Source: Palaemon carinicauda
Taxonomy: Eukaryota > Arthropoda > Malacostraca > Decapoda > Palaemonidae
Length of the DNA stretch: 64,000 nt
NCBI RefSeq assembly: GCF_036898095.1
Contig: NC_090765.1
Span: 35,439,829 to 35,503,828, forward strand
Reading direction: 5' to 3'
A program made the position numbers and the translations under genes. Positions 1-12,082 of the stretch are shown in pieces (position 1 is the first letter of the stretch; each line of letters opens with the position of its first letter). Under the pieces are notes generated by a model. The model saw only the letters and a list, made by a program, of their open reading frames with translations, ran no database searches and was not told the origin of the DNA.

Positions 1-514
1 CAATGATGCTTATCATTCTTGTTATTTCTTATGAATAAACATTCATGGGTATCATTTCACAACAAATTATTCTTATGCATAAAGGCCATAAGGCAAAAAT
101 ACAGGCAAATATATAAATACTGTAAAGTCAACAAATATTTAAATACTGTACACTGTTAATCTACTCCCCATTAATAACATAGATATATTGTCAGCCTGTC
201 CCATTTAAAGTGAACACACTACCATCAGTAGTGAGTTATAGAAAAACATCATATTCTGATGCTCATTGTATTATTATATGCAATGGTTCTTTAAAGATTA
301 AGACTATTAGCCTTTGACTTAAAAGCCTCCATAAGGCAAGAGGCCACCTACAAGTAGAAAGAACCACCTTACAAAAATCCTTTATCAATTACAACAAAAA
401 TACGAACCAAAATTGAAGTCACAATTATTAAATAGTTAAAAACTTTTATCATGGTTATGAACAGATGTAAATACAACAAAGTACACAAATAGCTTTGGAC
501 ATAAAATAACTTAC
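1..514 (-). other. Partial intron of HADHB
   Basis: AT-rich sequence following the donor site at 509-514 (GTAAGT on the minus strand). I see no exon in it; the next thiolase exon, expected to begin with a DGAS-type motif, must lie left of the window. Confidence 0.6.
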
Positions 515-745
515 AAGATAAGATGCATTAGCAGCAGTAACTGTTCCATGTGGCTTAACAAAAGCAGCTCTAAGTTTAGCCATCTGCTCCTTTGTTGATA
601 CACGAATGCCATTATCTTTGTCCACAATCTGATCTACACCAGGAACCTTAAAAGGTACTAAATCTGAAAGATTTCCTGCTTCTTGAGCATTATGAGCCAG
701 AGTATGGGACCGTAAAGCAAATTCATCTTGTTCTTCTCTTGATAT
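515..745 (-). CDS. HADHB: HADHB coding exon 6
   Basis: 77 codons (residues 229-305), phase 0 on both sides. The acceptor is TTTCCAG at 746-752 and the donor GTAAGT at 509-514. It encodes the [11 protein letters not shown] helix, the VPFKVPG segment and [11 protein letters not shown], all typical of the thiolase beta subunit. Confidence 0.93.
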
Positions 746-3700
746 CTGGAAAGAATAAAAACCTTTAGTGCACAATAGAATTAAAAAAAGAAGAGAAAAA
801 AGACCCCTGGAAATATACTGGCATTCATGGTGCAAGGAACTTTCTTTTGCTACCAAAACATAATTTAAAATGAAAATGTTCTTCCAATCAAATTGCTTAA
901 ATATTTTCTAAATCTTTACATTAAAATATTCAAAAGATCTAAATGGATGAATTTAAGTGTGTTGATACCAACCTAATCATTCTTATTATATCCCCATGTC
1001 CCAAAAACTTACTTGTTTCCTTACTAGGGTAAACCCCCTATTTTCTTTTATAAAAGAAGTATAAATGAATTTTCTTTTAATTCTACCACCTCCTGGACCC
1101 TCAGCCTTCCATTCACTCACTACCTCATAATTTGGGTCTGATGAGCTGGCAACAGACTCTGCAGTGATCTATATTTTGTCTTTTTCAGCAAAAGTTCTTC
1201 AGGTTTTTTCATAAATAATAATATTTAATTATGATGGCAATTTGATCAAATGTTTTTCATTGCTCTTAATTTGTTAGCAACTATGCAGACAGTGAAAGAA
1301 CATGTTGAATTTTAATTTCAATAACTTTTAGTTTCATTTGGTTTTCCAATTTTGCCTGTTAATTACATTTTGTCTCCTATATACTTTGTTCTATTTACCT
1401 ATTGAGGCCCCTGGGCTTATAGCATCCTGATCTTTTAACTAAGTTGTAGCTTAGCAAGTAATAATAATAATAATAATAATAATGTAGTAAACATTCACAA
1501 CTTTCTTTAAGAAAGTCCTCATTACCTTCAACTTAGTTGTGGCAAGGGTTATGTATTGATAGGCTTATGTTTGCACAACTGACTTTGTGTGTTCGTTATT
1601 TGCTTAACTCAAAAGATATTCGACCGATCTCATGAAATTTCGTGGGACGATTATCCATGATCTAAGGACAATTTTATTAGATTTTGGGAGTGATTGGGTC
1701 AAAAGTCAAGGCTGCCAAGGTCACGAAAAGGTAAAAAATTAATAAAAAAAAAAAAAAACTCAAAACTAATTAATTGAATCTCATGAAATTTGGTGGGATG
1801 ATTGGCCATGATCCAAAGACAATTTTATTAGATTTTGAAAGTGATTGGGTCAAAAGGTCAAGGTCAAGAAAAGGTGAACATTTTTTTTACCATATTGTGG
1901 TCAACTTTTATCCGATTTGCATGAAAATAGTGCCAAAGTGTGAATAATTCAATTGGCTATCTTGTGATATAAACGGGATATAGTGGTGCCACTACCCTTG
2001 TTTGTATACTTATTTGTTTGTGTCTGTGTGTTTGTGATTCGCACAACTCTATACTATTTGAATGATTCTCATGAAATTTAGTTGGATGATTGGCCATGAT
2101 CCAAGGACAATTTGATTACATTTATGGAGTGATTGGGTCAAAATTCAAAGCCAAGATTACAAAAAGGTCAAAAACCTTTTTTTGCCATATCACAGCCAAA
2201 TTTGATCTGATTTGCATGAAAATAGTACAAAAAATGTGCATAATTCAATTGCCTATCTTGTAATATACAACACGATATAGTGATGTCAGTACCCTTGTTT
2301 GTACATTAATTTGTATGTCTGTGTGTTTGTGATTTGCATAAATTAAAAACTATTTGACCTAATCTCATGAAACTTAGTAGGATGATTGGCCATGATCTGA
2401 TGACAATTTGATTAGATTTTGAAAGTGATTGGGTCAAATGTCAAGGTAACAATCATCATCTCCTCCTATGCCTAATTGATGCAAAGGGCCTCAGTTTGAT
2501 TTCGCCAGTTGCCTCTATCTTGAGCTTTTAAATCAATACTTCTCCATTCATCATCATCTACTTCACATTTCATAGCCCTCAGCCATGTAGGCTTGGGTCT
2601 TCCAACTCTTCTAGTGCCCTGTGGAGCCCTGTTAAATGTTTGGTGAACTAATCTCTCTTGGAGAGAGAGAAGAGCATGCCAAAACCATCTCCATCTATCC
2701 GTCACCATGATCTCATCCACATATGGCACTCAAGTAATCTCTCTTATAGTTTCATTTCTAATCCTGTCCTGCCATTCAACTCCCAATATTTTTCTGAGGG
2801 CTTTATTCTCAAATCTACTAAATCTATTGGAGATTGTTTCATTGTCATACCACGACTCATGTCCATACAGTAACACAGATCTCACTAAACTGATATATAG
2901 TCTGGTTTTCCTATGCAATTTCAGGCAATTTGATTTCCAAATTTTACTTAACCTAGCCATTGTCTCATTTGCTTTTTTCAATCTTTCACTATACTACAAT
3001 TCTAATGACCCTGTATTGGAGATCATAGTTCCTAAATACTTCAATGATTCTACCCCATTAATCCTTTCTCCTTTAAACTACTTATCCTGAGCCCAACCTC
3101 GTGTGATATTTCATGCATTCTTTTAAGCAAGCACTACAAAAAAAAGGAGGTAAAAAACGTCTTTTTGCTATATCATAGTCAATTCCTATCCAATTTGTGT
3201 GAAACTAGTGCCAAAAAGTGTATAATTGAATAACCTATCTTGAAATATACAACATGATACAGTATAGGCAAAGGTATGCACTCTACCAAGTGCCCATTCT
3301 AGTTATTTTTATATTCTTGTTCCTTACATTTGCTATACTATTTAACTATATTTAATTAGTTAATGAGCAGGTAATTTTTCATTCACATTAACCTTTTTCA
3401 TTTCATATTTACTTCTAAGCAAAGAGCAGGCCATCAGTATTACTTCTTCACAAAATTTTTGAGTTTTCTGGAGTACTGTATGTTGTTATGAGGTATATCA
3501 TTATTTTGTCTTGTGCAACAATTCACTATCCATTGATAGATATCTTCATATTCAACTACTAAGTTAAATTATCAGTTTTGAGTGCTGGGCAGATTCACAT
3601 TTATTCCTGTTTTCTTTAATTTGATTACTAAAACTTATTTCACATTATTTTGTATGTTTCATGTGTGAATTCTCCTAGAAGTATTTGTAATTGATATCCT

Positions 3701-6700
3701 ATCTTTTCCTTAACCTTTAGAACTTATTCATTTTGAAGATGATATTTTTGTTTTATGGTTTATGGTTTCTAGCACTATCATAAGTATTTTACGGTTGCAA
3801 ACTAATATTATGCCTAGGAGTCTTAAAGGTTTAAAGGCCACTCATGAATGGCAGAGCCAAAAGACAGCAACATTGCCCTATAGAGCAGGACAATGCCCTA
3901 GAGACTGACCATATAAACATATGATCAGCACCCAAGCTAGGACCAAGGAGGGCCAGGCAATAGCTGCTGATGATTCAGGAGTTAGACCTATAGGCTCCCC
4001 CAAACCCCGGATCCTTAGATCACAAGGATGGTCAGGTTGCAGCGACCAAAGAAACTAACGAGTTTGATCAGGACTCGAACCTCAGTCTGGCGTTCACCAG
4101 TCAGGGATGTTACCACATCAGCCACCAAAACCCTAGCCTTTGGTTTTATCCTTACAGCCTCACTTTGATTCTCTCGCTAGCTATAAAGTGTTCAATTTGT
4201 GACTACTGTATAAGACTTAAGGTCTATTGGTAAATGTGAACAATTTTTGGTATTTATGCCTTTTTTCTATCCTGAATAAATAACTAGAAATATTGTTGAG
4301 AAGATTTTCTTCTTCCAATATGAATAAAACTAAATTTTCTGTCAGTGCTTGTAATACACACATGTATAGGGTAATGAATGTGTTTCAGTGTAAACAGAAT
4401 AACAGGTGTAATGAGTAAGCAAGGTTGTTAGAGAAAATTTTATGCTCTTTTAACGAAAGATAGGGAGTATAAAGATAAGAGAGCCAGGGGTAACCTTACC
4501 TTGAATGCAGCAGCCAGACGATCACCTGAATGACCCATTGATTCATTAGTTGAGAACTCTGCTACAGCTGGGAGTTCAGGCATCAGGTGTTTCATAGAAA
4601 GTTGTGACAAGAGGCTCAGCCTTGCACCTGAATTTAAGAAAAATTTCCACAAATCAACATAAAAAGCAAAAATAGTAAAGAAAGCTCAACATAGTCCTGT
4701 CAATTAAAGGCTTAATATAGCCCTGTCAATAAAATCACTGTAAATGGTTCATCAACACACACAATACTTATCAACATACAACTTCTACCTCAATTTGAAA
4801 GCCATAACACTCACAATTAAAGATATTATTGTAATCCTGACCATCTCCTTGAAGACCACTTGATACATTTGGAAATAGTTCCAAGTTCATTCACTCTCCA
4901 AACCTTCCCAAGAATAGGCACACGGCTACTTTCCTTAATACTTTTTCCAGTGTTTCCTTCCCATTTCCACTTATCATAAAATTTATCTTGCTTACGCTAA
5001 TTCCCCATTTTCCCGAATAAAAAAATAATTGAACTTACCCGTAGTTTTAGCTTTGTTCAATTTCAACATAAGAGCACGCATCTTCCTCGAATGACGGATT
5101 GGGACATCTGACATAAATTCTACACCACCAGCAATACAGGCATCATAAACACCAGCATACATAAATCCAGCACCTGAAAATAATAACAATTAACATATAT
5201 TATCTGAATAAAATCAAGTACAGCAGTAATATACTTTCTAAAAACTATAAAATAAGAAAGAGCTTTTTACTTCAAAGTTTGCAAGATTAACCCATGTGAA
5301 GTCACCACCAAACCAATCAAGAAAAGTTAATTCGGGTATTATTAAGGGTCTTAGATAATAATTTCATCTATATCATGAAATTATTTAAATTATGTAGCTA
5401 TATCTTACTGTTTTATTCACGGCTGTACATTATTATCTTAAGTAGCTAAAACCCTGTACATTCTAAAACTAATATTTGTAAGCAGAAAGAGTAAAATTTC
5501 ACATTAATGTACATTGTCTGCTACCTAGAATTATCAAAATTATGAGGAAAACTGTATAGCTCAAGTTAGTGTTAAATTGAAAATGTTTCTACATGAATAT
5601 ATTACCCAAGTCCTTTAATTAGGAGTAAGACTTAAGCATGAGCTGGAAGGCCACTGAATCGTTAACAAGGTAACTACCTAGCAACAAATGGTGCAGAAAA
5701 CCAATCCCCACCCACCTATCAATTTCTAGGTAGTAGGTTGGCCAGGGCACCAGCCACCCACTGAGATACTACCGCTAGGGAGTTATGGGGTCCTTTGACA
5801 AGTAATACAGAGCACACCTCTCCTTCTGCATGGGATGCAATGTGGATTAACTTTGATTGCCTAAGAAGTGTGTCTTTGGTTCAAGCAGGGCTGTTTAGCT
5901 GCAGCCAGTGCAACCAGCAAACTGGCACATCAGTCTCACCTATAATGGTGGGAATACTCCTACACAAATTGAAAAGTAATGATCAACATCATTCTGAGCA
6001 ACCACGAAGCTCATGATCAAAAACAGACACCAAAAGTACCGGATATATGTGAGCTTTGTATCTGCTCAAGGAAGAACAAAATCAATAACCATATTGCCCT
6101 ACTGCCAGGCTCATAATTGCTAACTGACACCAAGAGAACGAGGTTGTGGTGAGCTTCGAAGTGACATGCTAAGGACAAGGAACAATCTTAATTGTCAAGA
6201 AATTAAACTTAAAAGGCGAGCAAAATGCCCAACCTTTCCCTAACCTCCATACTCACATATCACTTGACTGACCATGAAGGTACAAGTTAGTGGGTACTAT
6301 CACTCCATTTAGGAAAAGAAGAAGTGTGATAGCAAAATCTAAAAATCTAAGCAAAAAACCTTTCAACACAACCATACCCTCCATCATCTTCCTTCCTAAG
6401 AGAAGCACCCAACAAAAAGAAAAGGGATGTGGAGAGGTTGCTAGAGGAGGAAGAGCCACAGCAAACTCCCATTTCCCTTTACCAACTGGAACGCTTGATA
6501 CTAGCACTCAACAGGATTCACTCTCAGGGGCACGTAATGCCTCTCCCAGCAGATGAAGATGATCACTGTCAGGCACAAAGGAATGAGCAAAAACTAAGGC
6601 TGCATCGGGTATTTTCTTCCTAAAGATGGGAAAACAACAAAAGCCGAGTTACGTTTCTAGAGAGGTTCACAGTGTCCATGATTGACAACATGAGCAATCT

Positions 6701-9700
6701 CTTCAGGAGGGGAAGTGTACAGTCTTCCCCTCACAAAGGTAAACAAAATGTGGGCCAGAAGGTTTGTATCCTTATGGGAACAATTCACTTCACCACATGC
6801 TTAACTTCCATGCGTTTCCACTGCCAAGGGAAAGTGCTCACAAAATAAAATGTAAAGTAAATGCTATTCAAAGCAAAATAAGAAAAGATCCAATAGTTGG
6901 GAAGAGAATCAACAATGTCTGTAATCAATATGGGTAAAAACAAGTGATGCAGGAGGACCAAACTCCCCTTACCTTATTAACAATTCAACAACTATTCTAG
7001 CTCCACTGAAAACATACAGTACTTCTATTTGAAGGATGAAAGGTTTATATTCGCATAGGAACAAATATCAATATACGATGCTGACTAACATCTGCAAAAG
7101 ATTTTATGTTTACATGACATGAAAAAGATAGTGACGAATAACTTATACAGTACTTACAAGTTGATATTGCTTGATTGGAGGATATGCATGCCATTGTCAC
7201 AGTGTGAGCTGGAATCCTGTCAGAAAAACCAGCCCCTAAAGCAGCTTCACGGGCAATATTTGATGTTTTCACTTCCTGAATTACAGTTCCCATTGAAATA
7301 TAATCAACTGAATTTTTGTCTAGTGAAAGGCGAGAAGCGAGACTCCTGTTTAAGAAAAAGAAATGGAAAATATCAGTAAAATAAATAGATCAAGAAATAC
7401 CAGTTAGAAAATATCATTTTGGAATATATAGTACAAGAAATAATATTACTAATTCTAAATTTGTACAAATAAGTAGATGTACAGCAAACTTTTGAACTAC
7501 ATTTTGTTTTTCCTATAAATATAAAGTATGAGAGCCCCTCCAGACAGCATTAACCTATGGTTCTTTGCTTCACCCTTAGAGGTTACTAGCCTCATTGAAC
7601 TATCAAGTTTACTATTACGAGCACACTCTTCAACCCTTGATACCACCTGGGGAGAGGCAGTGGCAGTGGACTCCATGGCAATTGAACCTGCAGCAGAAAA
7701 GAATGAACACTCTGCCTTGATCCAATCTAGCAAGAGAAACAGTATCAGTGCCCAGGATAAGGAGTAGGAACACTATTCTTTGAGATGCAATATATACCTC
7801 CTCTGAAGAGTGAACAGGGAAGGAAAGAGCTTTCTAGATCTATACACGGGTTTCCCAACCAGTGGGTCACGAATCCTTAGCCAGGGGGTCACAAACCGTG
7901 CTATTAGTTGCTAGGGATAATATTGATTTCAACTACTCAATTAGATTTTTTTGTGCTCGTACATACAGTATATTTTGATTTTGCTTCAGTGCAAAAAAAA
8001 AAAAAAAAAAAAAAAAAAAAGATGTTACATGTTACAGCAGTCCAATGTCATTAGATGACATTGGGAGTGTCTGTATGCATGGCTGTTAGTGTATGTCACT
8101 ACGTGAATTTGCATGTGTCTGTACAGTACTAGGCAGGATATACTGTATGTCTACATGTGAGTTTATACATATTGCTGGGAGTTCAAGGAGAGAAGAAAAA
8201 AAAAAATCTTGTGCCTCACTTTGAAGATGAAGCACGGATTAAAAGGGTTACATACCTTGCTGACATTTTCAACCAACTGAATAAGCTAATTTGAAGCTTC
8301 AAGAAGGGAAACAAATATTCCCCTTTTTCTAGACTGTCTCCGGGCCTTTGTTTCCGAACTGGAAAACTGGCGACGGAAAACCTATCTAGAAAACATAGCT
8401 ATGTTCAAAAAGCTTTTCAGTGATGCATGTATCTCAGAACATATTGGATCAGTTCCTCAGGGATGAGATTACTGAACATCTTCAGTCTCTAGAAAAGGAG
8501 TTCAAGCAATACTTCCCTGAGGTGGGAGAGGGACAGGAGGCCCTGGTAAGGAACCCATTTTGTACTGCACTTAATGTGTCCAACATCCAAAATGAGACCC
8601 AAGACGAATTCCTGGATCTAAGGAATGACTCTTCAGCTCAGAATCTCTTCCAAGGAGCAATCCTTGCAATATTATAAAGTCTATAAATATTGCAAAGATT
8701 ATTAGCCTCTTTTTGTGAATTTTTTTAATGCTATGATTTAGTTTGCCAATAAATAATTATGGAATTATTAAATATATTTTTGGGTTTGATGGCTGTGGAA
8801 AACAATATATGTTGACAATATTGCAAGTTAAGATTTGATCAATGCTGTAATTCAGTTTGCCAATAAATAATTACAAAATTATTAAATAATTTTTCTAAAG
8901 ATATCTTTTCTTTCACTCTCCTTGACAAAAAAATAAAATTAAAATCAAGATGGTGATAGTAGGGGGTCACGAGGGTTTCAAGGTTTTGGGTAAGGAGTGG
9001 CGAGTGCGAAAACATTGGAAACCACTGACCAAGACAAACAAACTCCCCGATCTGCTGATCTGCAAGTCCATCTGGGCCCAAGGTCCATCTAGCTACTAAC
9101 TACCAAGGAATTGGGCCTTGAACCAAGAAAAGCTCTTCTCATTGTCCAAAACCAACCTAGGCAATGGTGTCATGGTTGCCTCTTCTAGGTTGTTGTTCTG
9201 ACAAATCAAATTAATAACCTTAGAAATATGCAACTCCAAATTGGTCATACTTAGGTCAAACTCCTGGTCAACAGTCTGAGCAGACACAACTGAAAGCCTC
9301 AGCCTCCGAAGGCGAGCAGCAAACACTCAGGATTCCCTGTACCAACAAAGCCTGCGGTGTATTCCACAGGGAACGACCCAGGTGCATAAGCACAGGGGTG
9401 GCAGCAGCAATCACACCCTAAGGAGACAACCTCAGCAGCAGCCTTTACCAGTGTCTTCTTGGGCATTGCCCAGTCCAACTCGCATGAATGCCTAGCGTGC
9501 TTCTTCCATTCCAGGCATATGCCTGTCACAGCATCAGTGGTTACGATCGACACTCAGGAAAAGGGAATGTCTGCAAACAGACATGGTCCCCCCACGAAGC
9601 ACAAAGGGAGTGCGGATTCACCAAGAAGTAGCAGTGTCCGCCTCTCTCCCCGGCCAACACAAAGTTAATGTTTCCATTCCATCAGCAATAACTATACACT

Positions 9701-12047
9701 GTAATAAAAAGTAGCAAGCACCATATGTTTATAAACTACAGCAGTTAAAGCAAAAGTGAGTGATAGCCTAATGGAAAGGGGCTTCTCGCCCAGCACCCTC
9801 TCCAGTTGCAGAACTTCTCGTTATCCATTTCAATGACCGATTCCAGCTCGCGCCGAAGTACTCTCCCTAATTAATGGGCATGGGTTTGTATGACACGTGG
9901 GAACAACGAGCTGTTTACACAGAAGGTGGGAAAGGATGGAGGATACGATGCCATGGTGTTACACCACAGTATTGCAGTAGCTTTCCTTCTTACTGGGGCA
10001 GTGACTCAGAAATTTGGAGATATTGTTTTATATTTTGTTTGGGTTAAATTCTTTTTTCAATACAAGAAAGGCGCACAATTATTTTTATACGGACAATTTT
10101 CTTTTTTAGTACAAAAGAGAACACATTAATTTTGGAAGAAATTCATCAAAATTAAGCCGTTTATACTTACTTGAGAGATTGTCTTGCTAAGTCATGAGGC
10201 ATAAGCTTGTTATATTGAGTTCCAGACATTAGGAAGGGTGTTCTAACACCATCGATAAGAACAATGTTCTTTGCCCCTGGCTTTGCAACAGAAGTTTTCT
10301 TTGCTTCTGCAAACTGTGTGGCGGATGTTCCAAGTGCACGAGTACCCACTGAAAAAAACAAATGCCATATTAGTCATTACAATAAAGTCCTAAAATATAA
10401 AACCCTTTATATTATCAATTTCCATAAAGCTGAACAAGATGTGAGCAAAAACAAATTTCAGTAATAAAACTTATTCATATACTTATCAGGCAGTTATCAT
10501 TCTTCAATTATTGAAGCCACTAACTTCCTAACCTCAACCTATAACAAAGCAACATTTCTACCCCAATCTCCCCCCCCATTCTATGCAATGGAGAGTGATA
10601 ACATGAAACTAATTTTAAAATCAAATTGCACTCAAACCAACTTAATACACCTTATCAATCTTTTAGTTCATTGTTGGCCTTGATTATATGGTTAATAATT
10701 TTCTATGCTTTACCTTTCATAAAGTTAAAAACCTTGCTTGTTCATTGCCAGACAAGGGCATCAGACACGCCCATCCCTACGTGTCTATTTATGGTCTTTC
10801 TATGCCGGCCTATACCAGCAAATTTTCTTAGCACATCAATCCATCATCTTCTCTTCCTTCCCCTGTTTTGTTTGCAATCTCTAGGGACCAATTCTGGTTT
10901 TCTTTTCCACCTAATATGTCGTTCTATTTATGTCTTGCCCATGTTCATTTTTTCTTCTTACACGTTTTTAGAATGTCCTCTACTTTAATTTGCTCTCATA
11001 TCCATGTTGCTCTTCTAGTCTCTTAATGTTATTCCTATCATTACTCTTTCCATAGCTCTTTTAGTGATAGCTAGCTTACATTCAGTCTGCTCCTTAAGAC
11101 ATTTTGTTTACGTGACAGTTACAAAAAATTCATAACGCACAAACAGTTGAAGGAGAAGTCATGATAAGAGTTGATGTCTTGTTGAGAGAAACTAGCAGTC
11201 ATAGCCTTTTATACAGCAAATATGGTTGAAGTATACATTACCAACCAAATGCTTAAGGTGACAGTATATGTTGTGCTACAAGGTACTGGCTTCTTGCAGT
11301 TTCCTTGTAAAATTCTAGATATGGCAGTTGTAAGTCCATGGTTTATCCAAAAGCTTGCTTTATAGGGTAAAAATCATTATGAAAGCATTCATATTACTGT
11401 TAAGCTCAACAAGGGTCTTAGGGAAGCTTACATCCATAAGCTTAGTCTACCAGCTCCTACTGAGGTGCCATTGACAATTTCTTAAGCACCTTACAAATGT
11501 TGCAAGTGTCATGGGAATATATTCGTGGAGGCTACAATCACAGTTTGCCAACCTGGTAAAATTTCTAAGTGGTAAACGTGTGAAGGATGAAACTAGATTA
11601 TCTATAACTTGCAAAGATTGTGGAACTGGAAGTAATAGTGTTGTTGAATAGTTCAGGATTGTGGAAAGGAGTAGATTACAAAATGATTCTTACAGACGTA
11701 CAATTGAATGCATCTATTGTATTTTCTTCATTAAAGTACATAGTGCTTTTATGTTCCGCGGTATGTTGGAATCTGCGCCGATTCCGAATCGGGTTGCGCG
11801 ATGTTAGAATTCTTACTTTGTGCGGCAAAGTGTTGGGTTCCCGCTGCGATTTTCAGGGCACTACCCAACCTAATACACCCACCTAACCTAACCTAGGGGC
11901 CATGTACCCCTACCAAGGCCTACCAGGGGGGGGGGGGGTTTCCGCCCCCTTTGTGAACCCCCTTAAGGCCACAGTGATTTTCAGGGCACTACCAAACCTA
12001 ATACACCCACCTAACCTAACCTAGGGCACTGTACCCCTACCTAGCCC

Positions 12048-12082
<35 letters not shown>

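Larger units (their letters stand above)
7845..9027. mobile_element. Degenerate hAT-type DNA transposon
   Basis: The left end reads CACGGGTTTCCCAACC and the right end, on the complement, CAGTGGTTTCCAATG, both in the style of hAT CAGTGGTT..CCAA termini. A GGGGGTCAC motif sits near each end in opposite orientation (about 7885 and 8964). The interior holds transposase remnants and a 28-base poly(A) tract. I could not match an 8-bp target duplication (GATCTATA against ACCAAGAC), so the ends may be eroded. Confidence 0.6.

Noticed and set aside
4060..4135. Functional tRNA gene
   Set aside because: Box A and box B are present, but no acceptor stem or proper anticodon arm can be drawn, and the sequence continues into a long body. 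It is a SINE head.
7837..9035. 8-bp target duplication of the hAT relic
   Set aside because: The flanking octamers GATCTATA and ACCAAGAC do not match, so no duplication can be claimed.
9096..9553. Minus-strand gene in HADHB intron 2
   Set aside because: Two short overlapping frames have no recognisable motif and no splice signals; kept only as unassigned intron sequence.
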